Shown here: positions 9,303-19,429 of the stretch, one piece after another
Position numbering within the stretch: position 1 is the stretch's first letter
Layout of the letters: each line of letters starts with the position of its first letter
Assembly (NCBI GenBank): GCA_902363455.1
Contig: CABJAC010000001.1
Location: 992,001-1,056,000, forward strand
Direction of reading: 5' to 3'
From: Caryophanales bacterium
Lineage (GTDB): Bacteria; Bacillota; Bacilli; Exiguobacteriales; Exiguobacteriaceae
Length of the DNA stretch: 64,000 bases
Made by a program: the position numbers and the translations under genes
The notes under the pieces: generated by a model
The model's input: the letters and a program-made list of their open reading frames with translations, nothing else
The model's database searches: none
What the model was told of the DNA's origin: nothing

Positions 9303-9719
9303 ATGGAGCAAACATTTTTAATGGTAAAACCGGATGGCGTCGAACGAGGATTGATCGGGGAAATCATCGCTCGCATCGAACGCAAGGGGTTTGTAATTCG
9401 GGAAATGAAAATGATGCAAGCGTCTGAAGAATTGGCGCAGGCACATTATGCAGAACATGCAGAGAAACCGTTTTTTGGAGAGTTGGTCACTTTCTTAACA
9501 TCTGGTCCGGTCGTCGCCCTTCGTGTCGAAGGTGAAGATGTCGTAACGGTCTCTCGGATGATGATCGGGAAAACAAAACCGACAGAAGCATTACCAGGAA
9601 CGATTCGCGGCGATTTCGCGAACACGATGAGTGAGAATGTCATTCATGGTTCAGACAGCGTTGAGAGTGCGGAGCGCGAACTGGGTCTTTGGTTTCAAGG
9701 ACAACCGTTAAACGTATAA
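9303..9719 (+). CDS. ndk: Nucleoside diphosphate kinase
   Basis: The 138-residue protein is slightly shorter than the usual 148. It begins [20 protein letters not shown], as NDK does, and contains the active-site histidine in NVIHGSDS. It transfers the terminal phosphate between nucleoside triphosphates and diphosphates in the cytoplasm. AGGGGGA precedes the ATG. A 14-base cre-like palindrome half lies upstream at 9261-9274 but is imperfect. Confidence 0.97.
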   Translation: MEQTFLMVKPDGVERGLIGEIIARIERKGFVIREMKMMQASEELAQAHYAEHAEKPFFGELVTFLTSGPVVALRVEGEDVVTVSRMMIGKTKPTEALPGTIRGDFANTMSENVIHGSDSVESAERELGLWFQGQPLNV

Positions 9720-9726
9720 GGATAGA

Positions 9727-9760
9727 AAAACGATTGGGCAGCTGCTCAATCGTTTTTTTT
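9727..9760 (+). terminator. Intrinsic terminator after ndk
   Basis: A 14-bp stem (9727-9740 with 9743-9756, one G-U) is followed by eight T. Confidence 0.85.
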
Positions 9761-9765
9761 GTTTT

Positions 9766-9794
9766 TTGGAAAGGAAATAGCTTTATGCTAAGAT
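9766..9794 (+). promoter_or_regulatory. Putative sigma-A promoter of cheR-aro operon
   Basis: TTGGAA (9766-9771), 17 bases, then TAAGAT (9789-9794) preceded by TGC, an extended -10 form. Confidence 0.6.
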
Positions 9795-9857
9795 AGAAAA
9801 TAAGACAGGAGCGGATTAAATTCGTTTCCGAAAGAGAGAGGATCTGTGAGGTGGACT

Positions 9858-10631
9858 ATGCAAGATTATGAACTTTTCATCCAGCGTTTCTTAAAAAAAT
9901 CCGGGATTGATTTAGGACAATACAAGGAAGCTCAAATGAAGCGACGATTAACGGCGTTACGTGATAAAAAAGGATACAGTACGTTTGCTTCATATATGCA
10001 GGAAATGGAAAAGAGTGACTCGCTGTATGAAGAGTTTTTAGACCGGATGACCATTAACGTCAGTGAATTTTTCCGAAATCCGATTCGGTGGCAACAGTTG
10101 GAACAAGATATCCTGCCTGTTTTGCAGGCGCGTGCCCATGGGCGGATCCGAACTTGGAGCGCAGCCTGTTCGACTGGTGAAGAACCTTATTCCTTGGCGA
10201 TGGTTTTAAACGAAAAGATGGATCCGGCACAATTTACGATTCAAGCAACGGACTTGGATGATCTCGTGTTGGAAAAGGCGAAACAAGGTCGATATGGCAC
10301 ATCTGCCTTAAACGAAGTGGAAGAAGCGCGTAAAAAACGATACTTCGTCGAACAGGAACAACAGTTTGAAGTCGTTCCTGAAATCAAACGACTTGTTCGT
10401 TTCAGTAAACATAATTTATTAGGAGATCGGTACGATACAGGATTTGATTTGATTATCTGTCGGAATGTCTTGATTTACTTTACGGAGGAAGCGAAGGCGC
10501 ATGTCTATCGTTCGTTTGTCGATGCCCTAAAGCCGGGAGGCATACTGTTTGTTGGTGGAACAGAACAGATTTTTCAACCGGAACGGTTTGGCTTAAAGAT
10601 GAAGCAGAGTTTCTTTTACGAAAAAATCTAA
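9858..10631 (+). CDS. cheR: Chemotaxis protein methyltransferase CheR
   Basis: The 257-residue protein methylates glutamates on chemoreceptors with SAM. The N-terminal helical CheR-N domain is followed by the methyltransferase domain with WSAACSTGEEPYSLAM (SAM-binding motif I) and FDLIICRNVLIYF. ATG at 9858 is preceded by GTGAGGTGG; the GTG at 9846 lies in that site. As in B. subtilis the gene sits alone between ndk and aroC, away from other chemotaxis genes. Confidence 0.95.
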   Translation: MQDYELFIQRFLKKSGIDLGQYKEAQMKRRLTALRDKKGYSTFASYMQEMEKSDSLYEEFLDRMTINVSEFFRNPIRWQQLEQDILPVLQARAHGRIRTWSAACSTGEEPYSLAMVLNEKMDPAQFTIQATDLDDLVLEKAKQGRYGTSALNEVEEARKKRYFVEQEQQFEVVPEIKRLVRFSKHNLLGDRYDTGFDLIICRNVLIYFTEEAKAHVYRSFVDALKPGGILFVGGTEQIFQPERFGLKMKQSFFYEKI

Positions 10632-10658
10632 TAGTTAAGATAAGAAGGGATGAGACAT

Positions 10659-11813
10659 ATGCGTTATATGACAGCAGGCGAATCACACGGTAAAGGATTA
10701 TCAGTCATCATTGAAGGTATCCCTTCCGGTCTTACGATTGATTTTGAGGCAGTGCAACGCGAGATGACACGTCGACAAGGAGGATATGGTCGGGGACGCA
10801 GAATGCAAATCGAACAGGACGCCGTCGATGTCCGTGGTGGAGTCCGTCATGGATACACGACGGGAGCACCCATTAGTCTGTTCATCGAAAATAAAGATCA
10901 TACGCACTGGACACAAGTCATGCAAGCAGAACCTTTGGAAGAGGAACTGGAACGGCCCCGCACATTAACCCGTCCGCGCCCGGGGCATGCGGATTTAGTC
11001 GGTGGATTAAAATACGGACACCGTGACTTACGGGATGTTCTGGAACGGTCATCTGCCCGTGAGACGGCAGCACGTGTCGCCGTCGGAGCGATCGCTAAAC
11101 AATTGTTGCGTCAATTGGATGTTGATGTATTTTCCCACGTTCGTTCGATCGGCGGAATTGACGCCGCATCTGTCAATCCGTTGGAACATCGTGAAACGAT
11201 TGAGGCATCTCCTGTCCGCTGTGCTGATGCTGTAGCATCGGAGCAGATGATGGCAGCAATTGATCAAGCGAAAAAAGACGGGGATACGTTAGGGGGAGAA
11301 GTAGAAGTCGTCGTGATGAACGTCATGCCAGGAATCGGGTCTTTTACACAAAACGAGACGAAGCTTGACAGCCGCATCGCCCGGGCCGTCATCAGTGTCA
11401 ATGCGATGAAGGCGGTTGGATTCGGGGACGGGTTCGATCTGGCACGCAGAAAAGGAAGTACCGTCCAAGATGAAATCCTGCATGACGAAACGGGTTATTT
11501 CCGAAAAACCAATCATCTTGGCGGCATTGAAGGCGGTATGTCGACCGGGATGCCGATTCGAGTTCAAGTCGCGATGAAGCCGATTCCAACGTTATACCGT
11601 CCGCTTCAATCCGTCGATATCGAGACGAAAGAACCGTTCGTCGCTCAAATCGAGCGGAGTGATGCGTGTGCCGTTCCGGCAGCAGCGGTCGTTCTGGAGG
11701 CGGTCGTAGCCGTTGAAATCGCAGCAGCAGTCCTTGAGATGTTCGGAACATCAACGCTTGACCGGCTTAAACAAGCCGTCACCACTTACCGGGAGGAGGT
11801 GCGTCTCTTTTGA
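10659..11813 (+). CDS. aroC: Chorismate synthase
   Basis: The 384-residue enzyme converts EPSP to chorismate with reduced FMN. It begins [14 protein letters not shown], with the family signatures GESHG and [20 protein letters not shown], and carries [12 protein letters not shown] late in the sequence. ATG at 10659 has GAAGGGA eight bases upstream; the ATG at 10650 lies too close to it. aroB overlaps the stop, forming a compact aroC-aroB-aroA operon. Confidence 0.97.
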   Translation: MRYMTAGESHGKGLSVIIEGIPSGLTIDFEAVQREMTRRQGGYGRGRRMQIEQDAVDVRGGVRHGYTTGAPISLFIENKDHTHWTQVMQAEPLEEELERPRTLTRPRPGHADLVGGLKYGHRDLRDVLERSSARETAARVAVGAIAKQLLRQLDVDVFSHVRSIGGIDAASVNPLEHRETIEASPVRCADAVASEQMMAAIDQAKKDGDTLGGEVEVVVMNVMPGIGSFTQNETKLDSRIARAVISVNAMKAVGFGDGFDLARRKGSTVQDEILHDETGYFRKTNHLGGIEGGMSTGMPIRVQVAMKPIPTLYRPLQSVDIETKEPFVAQIERSDACAVPAAAVVLEAVVAVEIAAAVLEMFGTSTLDRLKQAVTTYREEVRLF

Positions 11814-12868
11814 CGCATCTCATGATTCAAGCGAGTCGACCCTACTCGGTTTACGTTGAAGAACATGCGATTCTCCGCATTCAAGAAGTGAAGCAGGCAC
11901 AGGAAGCAGATCAGTTTTGGCTCATTACGGATCAGACTGTGGCAGACTTACACATGACATCAATCCGCCAGCAATTGAAGAACTGTTTTCCGATGACGCC
12001 TCAATTTGTCAGCTCCGTTAAACCGGGAGAAGGCAGCAAATCATTATCCGTGTATCAACAGTTACTTGAACAAGGCATTGAGCAGGGAGCGACGCGCCGG
12101 ACAGTAATCCTCGCGGTTGGCGGCGGAATGATCGGTGATTTGGCCGGTTTTGTCGCAGCGACTGTTCTACGCGGCATTCCATTCATTCAAATTCCGACGA
12201 CATTGCTTGCGCATGATTCGAGTGTTGGAGGAAAGGTTGGATTAAACTTACGTTGGGGTAAGAACTTAGTAGGTGCCTTTTATCAACCGTCTGCTGTCCT
12301 ATACGATCCAATCTTTTTACAAACCTTGTCTGACCGCGAATGGAGAAGCGGTTTTTTTGAATTATTGAAACACGGTTTTTTAGCCCGTCCTTCATTCGCT
12401 GAAGAGTGGATCGACCTTGAACTGCCAGACATCAAGCAGAAGTTGTCAGCGGAGTGGATTTCAGCCGGAATCGCTGTGAAACAACAAATTGTGGAGCAGG
12501 ATGAGCGTGAAACCGGCATCCGGGCTTTTTTGAACTATGGTCATACGTTTGGACATGCCGTGGAATATGCGAGTGTCAACCTCGCTCACGGAGAGGCTGT
12601 CGGAATTGGTTTGGTATTCGTATCGCTTCTTGAAGAAAACGAACGGCAGGCCCATCGATTGGCAGATTTGATTCATCGGCTCGGCGTAGTGTTGCCGGAA
12701 CGTCAATCGTTTGAAACGTATTTGGAATTGATGAAACGGGATAAAAAAAATGATGCCGCGATTCGATTTGTTTTACAAGGAGACGAGGGTTTTCATTTAG
12801 AAGCCGTTAGTCCAGAACGTCTGCAGCAAGTATTTGATCAAACAGTGAGGTGTTTACAATGGGATTAA
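11810..12868 (+). CDS. aroB: 3-dehydroquinate synthase
   Basis: The 352-residue NAD- and metal-dependent enzyme makes 3-dehydroquinate from DAHP. It shows the NAD-binding [19 protein letters not shown], the metal and substrate strings [15 protein letters not shown] and [13 protein letters not shown]. The TTG start at 11810 overlaps the aroC stop and has GGGAGGAGGT nine bases upstream. The end overlaps aroA by 10 bases. aroH, present between aroB and later genes in Bacillus, is missing. Confidence 0.97.
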   Translation: MTHLMIQASRPYSVYVEEHAILRIQEVKQAQEADQFWLITDQTVADLHMTSIRQQLKNCFPMTPQFVSSVKPGEGSKSLSVYQQLLEQGIEQGATRRTVILAVGGGMIGDLAGFVAATVLRGIPFIQIPTTLLAHDSSVGGKVGLNLRWGKNLVGAFYQPSAVLYDPIFLQTLSDREWRSGFFELLKHGFLARPSFAEEWIDLELPDIKQKLSAEWISAGIAVKQQIVEQDERETGIRAFLNYGHTFGHAVEYASVNLAHGEAVGIGLVFVSLLEENERQAHRLADLIHRLGVVLPERQSFETYLELMKRDKKNDAAIRFVLQGDEGFHLEAVSPERLQQVFDQTVRCLQWD

Positions 12869-14109
12869 AAGGAACGGTACGCGTACCGGGCGATAAATCG
12901 ATGACGCATCGCGCATTCTTAATGGGTGGCATCGCGGAAGGCACGACAGTGATTTCCAATGCACTGTTAGGAGCAGATTGTATGGCATCACTAGCAGCTG
13001 TCGAGGCGCTTGGCGCAAAAATTGATCAAACGGAAGAACACATTCAAATCACCGGAACCGATGTTTTGAAAGCAGCGGAAATTGACTGTGGAAATTCCGG
13101 AACAACGATTCGTCTGTTGAGTGGTATTTTGGCGGGAGGACAAGAGACGTACACCTTGACGGGAGACGACTCGCTTAAGCGACGGCCGATGGATCGTGTG
13201 ACAGCACCGCTTGAAACGCTCGGCGCCCGGATTGAAGGGACGTACGCACCGTTGACCATAACAGGACAACCGCTCGTCGGAACGACATATACACTGCCTG
13301 TCGCCAGCGCCCAGGTGAAAAGTGCGGTTTTGTTGGCGGGATTGTTTGCGACTGGCGAGACGACGGTCATTGAACCGGTTCTTTCCCGCGATCATACTGA
13401 ACGGATGTTGCCGAAATTTGGAGCGACGCTTGCCATTCAAGATCAAGAACAAGGCCGACTGATCCGGTTGCAAGGACCGGTCCGATTGCAGGCCACGACC
13501 GTTGATATACCAGGCGATCCCTCATCTGCCGCCTTTTGGTGGACGGCTGCAGCATTAGGCGAAGACAGCCGCATTACAACGGAACACGTGTTGATGAATC
13601 CGACACGCATCGGGTTTTTACAAGTGTTGCGTCAAATGGGAGCCAGTGTCGAAATCACCCATCGTCAAGAAACGGCAGGCGAGGAGACGGCAGATGTAAC
13701 ACTTGCGACAACGTCTTTGCAGGCCGTTTCAATCGAAGGGGAACAAATCCCTTCGCTGATTGATGAAATCCCATTGCTTGCGCTGCTCGCAACGCAAGCG
13801 GATGGTCGGACGGTTATTCGTGACGCAGCAGAACTGCGTGTCAAAGAAACCGACCGAATCGAGACCGTTGTAGCGGCACTACAAAAAATCGGTGCATGCA
13901 TCGAAGCGACACCGGACGGGATGATCATCGACGGACCGACACCCCTGATCGGCGCGACGGTCGATAGTGCGGGTGACCATCGTCTGGCGATGATGCTGAC
14001 GATTGCTTCGACATTACAACCTGAAATTCAAGTGCGTGGACATGAAGTAGTTGAAGTAAGCTACCCGACGTTTTATGATGATTTAAAGACATTACAACAA
14101 ACGGATTGA
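12859..14109 (+). CDS. aroA: 3-phosphoshikimate 1-carboxyvinyltransferase (EPSP synthase)
   Basis: The 416-residue protein has the two-domain inside-out barrel family signatures: [14 protein letters not shown] with the catalytic lysine near residue 13, [12 protein letters not shown] near 80, and RVKETDRI and GDHRLAMM in the C-terminal half. The usual PGDKSISHR is here PGDKSMTHR. It makes EPSP for chorismate. ATG at 12859 follows GTGAGG and overlaps aroB by 10 bases. Confidence 0.97.
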   Translation: MGLKGTVRVPGDKSMTHRAFLMGGIAEGTTVISNALLGADCMASLAAVEALGAKIDQTEEHIQITGTDVLKAAEIDCGNSGTTIRLLSGILAGGQETYTLTGDDSLKRRPMDRVTAPLETLGARIEGTYAPLTITGQPLVGTTYTLPVASAQVKSAVLLAGLFATGETTVIEPVLSRDHTERMLPKFGATLAIQDQEQGRLIRLQGPVRLQATTVDIPGDPSSAAFWWTAAALGEDSRITTEHVLMNPTRIGFLQVLRQMGASVEITHRQETAGEETADVTLATTSLQAVSIEGEQIPSLIDEIPLLALLATQADGRTVIRDAAELRVKETDRIETVVAALQKIGACIEATPDGMIIDGPTPLIGATVDSAGDHRLAMMLTIASTLQPEIQVRGHEVVEVSYPTFYDDLKTLQQTD

Positions 14110-14122
14110 TAAAGACCTCTTA

Positions 14123-15418
14123 ATGAGCGACCTAGAAGAAAGTGAGGCGTTTGCCTTGAACGAAGAACTATTAAAAGAGATAGTCGAGAGTCTCGAACAC
14201 GGACATACGTCCGAAGCATTAGCAGCACTGGAACAGCTTGAAAAAAACGGAACGGACGAAGACCGTTTGGCAGTAGCTGATTTGTATATTGAATTAGGAT
14301 TATCCGATCGGGCAGTCAATGTACTGGCTCCGCTTTATGTCGACTATTCAGGCAATGCCGGTGTGGCCTTATTGCTTGCTGAGTGTTACATCGATTTGGA
14401 TCGTGAGGAAGAAGCGATTACGGTCTTGGAGCAGGTTGATGTGACGGATATCGAAAACGGACCACGGACATTGGTGTTACTCGCGGACTTGTATCAATCG
14501 CAAGGTCTTGATGAAGTCGCGTTGGCAAAACTGAAGGAAGCACGGAACTTAGCACCGGATGAGCCGTTGCTTGCTTATGGACTGGCAGAACTGTATATGA
14601 CGTTAGGAGCGTTTGATCAAGCGGTTCCATTGTTTGCTGAAATCGCAGCAGATCCGGTCTTACGGGAACAGTTGCCACTGGATGCGCTGTATGCTGAGGC
14701 ACTGGCGATGATCGGTGAATTCGAAGAAGCGATTCCCCTGTATGAACGTGCCGTCGCTGAACGTTCGGACCTGCATACGCTGTTTGGTCTCGCGATGACC
14801 GCCCACCGTGTCGGACAACACCAAAAAGCAGTCGAGACGTTCCAACAATTGGTCGCACAAGATCCCGATTACACGTCCGCATACGTACCATACGCGGAAA
14901 GCCAGGCTGAGCTTGGATTGACGAAAGAAGCTTTAAACGTGATCAAACAAGGGATGGAGCGAGATGATTACAATGATGAGTTGCGGACGATGGAAGCATT
15001 ATTCCTCTTGAAGCTGGGTGACCGGGAAGGCAGTGTTAAAGCATTACGCGAGGCCCTTGCTTTAAATCCGGAATCACTTGTCGCTGCCGAACGGCTGTTA
15101 GCTTTGCTCGCGGAAGACGAAGACCATGACGCGACGCTTGAAACGATTTCCGCCATCGAGGAACACGTGACGGCACCCATCTTAACTTGGTATCGGGCGC
15201 GTTCGTTATATGCACTTGAAGAATATACACAAGCCATGGAGAAATACGCTCAAGTCGAGTCAGCCTTTGCGGATGATGCGTTATTCTTGAAAGAATATGG
15301 TTATGCGCTCGTTGAAGAAGGACGCCGGGATGAAGGGTTGATCTTATTGAGACGGGCAGCCGGTTTAACGCCGGAAGATGCAGATTTAGTCGACTATGTC
15401 GAACGAATGGATGGATGA
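14123..15418 (+). CDS. Tetratricopeptide repeat protein (YpiA-like)
   Basis: The 431-residue acidic protein is built almost wholly of helical TPR units (for example ALAALEQLEKNGTDEDRLAVADLYIELG and repeated A..LY...G patterns). It matches YpiA in position downstream of aroA and in length. TPR arrays mediate protein contacts; the partner is unknown. The ribosome site before the ATG is poor, so translation may depend on coupling to aroA, whose stop lies 13 bases upstream. ypiB begins 28 bases after its stop. Confidence 0.85.
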   Translation: MSDLEESEAFALNEELLKEIVESLEHGHTSEALAALEQLEKNGTDEDRLAVADLYIELGLSDRAVNVLAPLYVDYSGNAGVALLLAECYIDLDREEEAITVLEQVDVTDIENGPRTLVLLADLYQSQGLDEVALAKLKEARNLAPDEPLLAYGLAELYMTLGAFDQAVPLFAEIAADPVLREQLPLDALYAEALAMIGEFEEAIPLYERAVAERSDLHTLFGLAMTAHRVGQHQKAVETFQQLVAQDPDYTSAYVPYAESQAELGLTKEALNVIKQGMERDDYNDELRTMEALFLLKLGDREGSVKALREALALNPESLVAAERLLALLAEDEDHDATLETISAIEEHVTAPILTWYRARSLYALEEYTQAMEKYAQVESAFADDALFLKEYGYALVEEGRRDEGLILLRRAAGLTPEDADLVDYVERMDG

Positions 15419-15446
15419 CTTCACGGGAGAAGGGAGTAGGATTAAG

Positions 15447-15974
15447 ATGACAGAGAGAAAGCAGCGTTTCTTGCGCCGCATCTTGACCTATTATACGTTG
15501 AAACGTCGGGAGTCAAAGTGGATTATCGATTATTGGCTCCGAAATGACTCAAAACTCGAGCGTGTGCACTTTGTCCAAAATGCGATGTTTGCACCGAAAG
15601 CCATCATCATTACGACGTACGGATTTGATGCAGATCCCTTTTTATTCAAAAAAGGAGAAGTGAAAACGACTGATCCGGAAAAAGCATACCATGACATCCG
15701 GTTGACGGATGAAGACGTCTATATCGAGCTGAACTTTCAAGGTATGATGATGGATGACGAATACCTTTCGCTGTTGGAGGAAAATCCATTTCGTCCGGAG
15801 GTGGCAGTTGAACCCAAGCTGGCGGATGCTGCAATGAATTTTATCGCCGCGACCGTCAACCGCCAGGAAGAAGAACGATTGGTCCGGTTGATTGACGAGG
15901 CGTTGGACGCCCGTGACAAAAATCGGTTTCAATCGCTGTCTGATGAGCTTCGAATCATCCGCAGTCAGCTTTGA
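15447..15974 (+). CDS. ypiB: UPF0302 protein YpiB with IDEAL domain
   Basis: The 175-residue protein has an N-terminal UPF0302 domain (RKQRFLRRILTYYTLKRRESKWIIDYWL) and a C-terminal IDEAL motif (LIDEALDARDKNRF). ATG at 15447 is chosen since GAGAAGGGAGTAGG lies just upstream and the length then agrees with B. subtilis YpiB; starts inside ypiA are rejected. Molecular function is unknown. Confidence 0.87.
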   Translation: MTERKQRFLRRILTYYTLKRRESKWIIDYWLRNDSKLERVHFVQNAMFAPKAIIITTYGFDADPFLFKKGEVKTTDPEKAYHDIRLTDEDVYIELNFQGMMMDDEYLSLLEENPFRPEVAVEPKLADAAMNFIAATVNRQEEERLVRLIDEALDARDKNRFQSLSDELRIIRSQL

Positions 15975-15995
15975 ATCAAAACGGCAGACACACGA

Positions 15996-16028
15996 CCTCC
16001 CTTTACTTAAAATGAAGGGAGGCTTTTT
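15996..16028 (+). terminator. Intrinsic terminator after ypiB
   Basis: An 8-bp GC-rich stem CCTCCCTT (15996-16003) with AAGGGAGG (16015-16022) is followed by CTTTTT. Confidence 0.85.
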
Positions 16029-16167
16029 GAAATCAAACTAAGGTCAAAATATGAAGAAAAATTGTAGCTAATTTCATAAAACGTTCACATTAAAGAAGCA
16101 GTAACAAAAGCGGATATGATACATTAAATGTGACGAATTGTATGTGAACAGGAAAGGGGGAAATGAC

Positions 16168-16608
16168 TTGCGTTTCAAACCATCCGATGTTCAAAGGACG
16201 AGAAACGAACAGGCGTACATCGATACGTTGATTGTCCCATTGATTCCCGTCGGATTTGACGAAGCGATGCATGCTTTTGCAGAATGCGCAGACATGACGA
16301 TGACCGTTGCGACAGAAGTCGAACGGCAATTGTCAGGTCGGGCGATGCTCGTCCCGCCGATGACGTACATCGGTGTCCCGTCAGTCGATCAGTTAACCAG
16401 TTGGGAGCAAGCGGCATCTGCCGAACAATTTCGATTTGTGACGTTCATTACTGCCGATTTACGGTGGAAAGAGACATCGGTCGAGGACATTATTTATGTC
16501 CCGCGTTTATCGCTTGAGACGATGAGTCGCGATCAACAAGGTCAGATGGTCGGGAATTTTGTCGGACAAGTCCTAGAGCAGTTAGGAAACCGTTGGACCG
16601 CGCTATGA
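16168..16608 (+). CDS. ypiF: DUF2487 protein (YpiF-like)
   Basis: The 146-residue protein matches the YpiF/DUF2487 family in position immediately before qcrA and in its N-terminus (RFKPSDV). TTG at 16168 is chosen because GGAAAGGGGG lies seven bases upstream; the TTG at 16138 has no ribosome site. No motif gives a function. The constant linkage to qcrABC hints at a role with the cytochrome bc complex, which is inference. A TATGAT at 16115-16120 could be its -10 box but no matching -35 is seen. Confidence 0.78.
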   Translation: MRFKPSDVQRTRNEQAYIDTLIVPLIPVGFDEAMHAFAECADMTMTVATEVERQLSGRAMLVPPMTYIGVPSVDQLTSWEQAASAEQFRFVTFITADLRWKETSVEDIIYVPRLSLETMSRDQQGQMVGNFVGQVLEQLGNRWTAL

Positions 16609-16614
16609 AGCGGT

Positions 16615-16642
16615 TGACGCAATGATTTTATTAAGATACTAT
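16615..16642 (+). promoter_or_regulatory. Putative sigma-A promoter of qcrABC
   Basis: TTGACG (16615-16620), 16 bases, then TACTAT (16637-16642). It lies directly after the ypiF stop and about 70 bases before the qcrA start. Confidence 0.55.
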
Positions 16643-16712
16643 TACCATGTGAGAAATTTGTGTGAAGTACTGTGGTCTTGGGGCACAGCGTACATCACGA
16701 GGGGGGATCGAG

Positions 16713-17219
16713 ATGGCTCAAAACGGGTCTAACGTAACACGTCGTCAGTTCTTGACGTATACATTGACTGGAGTCGGCGGCTTTATGGCGGCGACAATGG
16801 TCATGCCGATGGTCAACTTCGCAGTTGATCCAGTCCTGAAGAAATCAGGGGCAGGCGATAAAGTAAAAGTAATGAAGTTGTCGGATATCACGACAGAACC
16901 AAAACGGGTTGACTTCAAGAAACAAACACAGGATGCATGGTATGAGTTTGAAGAAACATTGTCTGCATGGGTGTTTAAAAACGATAAAGGTGAGATTTTA
17001 GCATTATCACCGATTTGTAAACACTTAGGTTGCCAAGTAAGTTTCGGATCTGATCCGACGCACCCAGAAGATTTCTATTGCCCGTGTCACTTCGGACGTT
17101 ACACGAAAGATGGCGTCAACGTACCAGGTACGCCTCCGACGAAACCGCTCGATGGCTACGAAATGCAAGAGAAAGATGGTTTCCTTTACTTAGGTAAACC
17201 AGTCGAAAGAGGTGCGTAA
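16713..17219 (+). CDS. qcrA: Menaquinol:cytochrome c reductase, Rieske iron-sulfur subunit
   Basis: The 168-residue protein starts with a twin-arginine-type anchor (TRRQFLTYTLTG, then a hydrophobic helix that is probably retained) and ends in a Rieske domain. The [2Fe-2S] ligands are in CKHLGC and CPCH (ICKHLGCQ ... YCPCHFGRY). It passes electrons from menaquinol to cytochrome c at the outer face of the membrane. ATG at 16713 follows GAGGGGGGATC; the longer frame from 16662 lacks a ribosome site. Confidence 0.96.
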   Translation: MAQNGSNVTRRQFLTYTLTGVGGFMAATMVMPMVNFAVDPVLKKSGAGDKVKVMKLSDITTEPKRVDFKKQTQDAWYEFEETLSAWVFKNDKGEILALSPICKHLGCQVSFGSDPTHPEDFYCPCHFGRYTKDGVNVPGTPPTKPLDGYEMQEKDGFLYLGKPVERGA

Positions 17220-17222
17220 GCG

Positions 17223-17894
17223 ATGATGCAGAAAATTTACGATTGGATTGATGAGCGGGTAGACATCACACCGCTATGGCGAGACATTGCTGATCATGAA
17301 GTTCCAGAACACGTTAACCCGGCCCATAACTTTTCCGCATTCGTTTATTGTTTTGGCGGGCTGACGTTCTTCACGATCGTCATTCAGATTCTTTCGGGAA
17401 TGTTTTTGACGATGTATTACGTACCGGATATCATCAACGCGCATGCGTCCGTCTACTATCTTCAAAATGAAGTGGCACACGGTCAAATCGTTCGTGGTAT
17501 GCACCACTGGGGCGCATCTGTCGTCATCGTAATGTTGTTCTTACATACATTACGTGTCTTCTTCACAGGTTCATACAAAAAACCACGTGAATTGAACTGG
17601 GTCGTCGGCGTTCTGTTATTCTTCGTTGTCTTAGCGCTCGGTCTGACAGGATACTTGTTGCCATGGGATATGAAAGCATTGTTCGCAACGAAAGTTACGA
17701 TTCAAATTGCCGAAAGTATTCCTGTCATCGGTGGTATCGCAAAAACACTCCTAGCGGGTGGAGAAATCGTCGGTGCAAGTACGATCGCTCGATTCTTTGC
17801 GATTCACGTCTTCTTCCTTCCTGCAGCATTGTTCGTCTTGCTCGGGGCCCACTTCATGATGATCCGCAAACAAGGGATCTCTGGACCACTTTAA
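17223..17894 (+). CDS. qcrB: Menaquinol:cytochrome c reductase, cytochrome b subunit
   Basis: The 223-residue protein is the cytochrome b6-type half with four membrane helices. It binds the two b hemes through histidine pairs, visible as GMHHWGAS in helix B and FFAIHVFFLP in helix D; LTGYLLPWDMKA is the quinol-site region. ATG codons at 17223 and 17226 are both possible. It lies three bases after qcrA and 40 bases before qcrC. Confidence 0.96.
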   Translation: MMQKIYDWIDERVDITPLWRDIADHEVPEHVNPAHNFSAFVYCFGGLTFFTIVIQILSGMFLTMYYVPDIINAHASVYYLQNEVAHGQIVRGMHHWGASVVIVMLFLHTLRVFFTGSYKKPRELNWVVGVLLFFVVLALGLTGYLLPWDMKALFATKVTIQIAESIPVIGGIAKTLLAGGEIVGASTIARFFAIHVFFLPAALFVLLGAHFMMIRKQGISGPL

Positions 17895-17934
17895 ACCGAC
17901 AATTACTTTAGACAACTAAAAGGGGGAGAACACG

Positions 17935-18726
17935 ATGCATCGTGGTAAAGGAATGAAATTCGTCACCGATTCACGGGTGTCGATCAACAACCGGATGCCG
18001 AACAAGTCAAAAGACTATTCGGAATATCCAGGTCGGACGGAAGCGTTCTGGCCAAACTTCTTACTTCGCGAATGGATGGTAGGAGCGGTCTTCCTGATCG
18101 GCTTCATGACACTGACAATCGTTGAAGCAGCACCACTTCAAAACATTGCTGACCCGACGAATACGTCGTACATTCCACTTCCGGACTGGTACTTCTTATT
18201 CCTCTATCAGCTCTTGAAATACCAATTTGCAGCGGGTCCGTACATTTTGATGGGGACCGTCATTCTTCCAGGTTTAGCGTTCACAGCACTTCTTGTTGCG
18301 CCATGGTTAGACCAAGGATTGGAACGTCGCCCGGCAAAACGTCCAGTCGCTGTCAGCATGATGCTTCTTGCAGTCGTCTCGATTGTCTTCTTGACATGGG
18401 AATCTGTTCAAACAACACACTGGGATACGATTCATAAACAAGGTGAGTTGACGATGAACGAAGGTCCAAAAATCGATACGGCAGCTAAAGGATTCGAGAT
18501 TTATTCGAATCAGTCATGTGTCAACTGTCACGGGAAGAACCTCGAAGGTGGCGCAGCAGCTCCAGCTCTCGTCGGAACGAAAAAGACAGAAGAAGAAATT
18601 TATGAGATTGCAGACAAAGGGATCGGATCGATGCCTGCTGGACAGTACAAAGGTTCAGATGCAGACCGTAAAGAACTCGCTAAATTCATCGCTTCTTACG
18701 GTGAAGGCGGAGAGAACAATAAATAA
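17935..18726 (+). CDS. qcrC: Menaquinol:cytochrome c reductase, cytochrome b/c subunit
   Basis: The 263-residue protein is the Bacillales-type fusion of subunit IV (three membrane helices, with the Qo-site-like region PDWYFLFLYQLL) and a cytochrome c domain. The c-heme site is CVNCH near residue 199, with the distal methionine likely in IGSMPAG. AGGGGGAG precedes the ATG. It completes the qcrABC operon and is followed by a terminator. Confidence 0.96.
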   Translation: MHRGKGMKFVTDSRVSINNRMPNKSKDYSEYPGRTEAFWPNFLLREWMVGAVFLIGFMTLTIVEAAPLQNIADPTNTSYIPLPDWYFLFLYQLLKYQFAAGPYILMGTVILPGLAFTALLVAPWLDQGLERRPAKRPVAVSMMLLAVVSIVFLTWESVQTTHWDTIHKQGELTMNEGPKIDTAAKGFEIYSNQSCVNCHGKNLEGGAAAPALVGTKKTEEEIYEIADKGIGSMPAGQYKGSDADRKELAKFIASYGEGGENNK

Positions 18727-18734
18727 GACAACCG

Positions 18735-18762
18735 ACCGGGGGAATTTTTCCTCCGGTTTTTG
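18735..18762 (+). terminator. Intrinsic terminator after qcrC
   Basis: A 10-bp stem (18735-18744 with 18748-18757, one G-U) is followed by TTTTTG. Confidence 0.8.
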
Positions 18763-18783
18763 TCTATCACGAGGTGACAATAC

Positions 18784-19389
18784 ATGCCGTTCATTCATTT
18801 TTTAAAACATAAAGCGGTGCTTTGGCTGCTTGCCTTGATCAACTTAGGCGGAACACTCTACGGGTATTACTGGTATCAGCCTCAACTCGAACAGTCGAAC
18901 TGGTACTATTATCCGTTCATTCCGGATAGTCCGACAGCGTCTTTCTTTTTCACGATTATCGTCTTTTTATGGATTTTTAATCGCCGGTCCCGTTTGTTTG
19001 AAGCGCTTGCCTTCGTGACTTTGATCAAATACGGGGTGTGGGCGGTCGTCATGAATGCGTTGATGTTACGGGAACTCGGGACAGATAATTCCTATCTGAC
19101 GGCGATGGCACTGATGCTGATGCTCTCCCACGGAGCGATGGCGTTCCAAGCCCTTCTGTATGCCCCCGTCATGACGTTTCGGGTCAAGGAACTTATCCTC
19201 GTCTCCATCTGGGTCATTCATAACGATGTGGTGGATTATGTACTTGGACAGTGGCCGCGGTATCCGGCGCTGGCAGAGCATATCCAGTGGATCGGATATG
19301 GCTCGTTTTGGTTGACCGGATTATGTCTTTTGATGGGATATTGGTTTGTAGCACGCGATTCAATTGACAATAAGTTCACTCGAACATAA
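18784..19389 (+). CDS. ypjA: DUF1405 integral membrane protein (YpjA-like)
   Basis: The 201-residue protein has about six hydrophobic segments and matches the YpjA/DUF1405 family, which follows qcrC in Bacillus. Its N-terminus is hydrophobic (AVLWLLALINLGGTLYGYYWY). The function is not known. The ATG follows ACGAGGTGA. Because the qcrC terminator lies between, read-through or a weak promoter would be needed for expression. Confidence 0.82.
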   Translation: MPFIHFLKHKAVLWLLALINLGGTLYGYYWYQPQLEQSNWYYYPFIPDSPTASFFFTIIVFLWIFNRRSRLFEALAFVTLIKYGVWAVVMNALMLRELGTDNSYLTAMALMLMLSHGAMAFQALLYAPVMTFRVKELILVSIWVIHNDVVDYVLGQWPRYPALAEHIQWIGYGSFWLTGLCLLMGYWFVARDSIDNKFTRT

Positions 19390-19403
19390 AATAAGGATAT
19401 AAT
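19375..19403 (+). promoter_or_regulatory. Putative sigma-A promoter of the YugP-like gene
   Basis: TTCACT (19375-19380), 17 bases, TATAAT (19398-19403). It overlaps the end of ypjA. Confidence 0.65.
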
Positions 19404-19429
19404 CTTTTTTATGAAGGGGAAGATGCCAC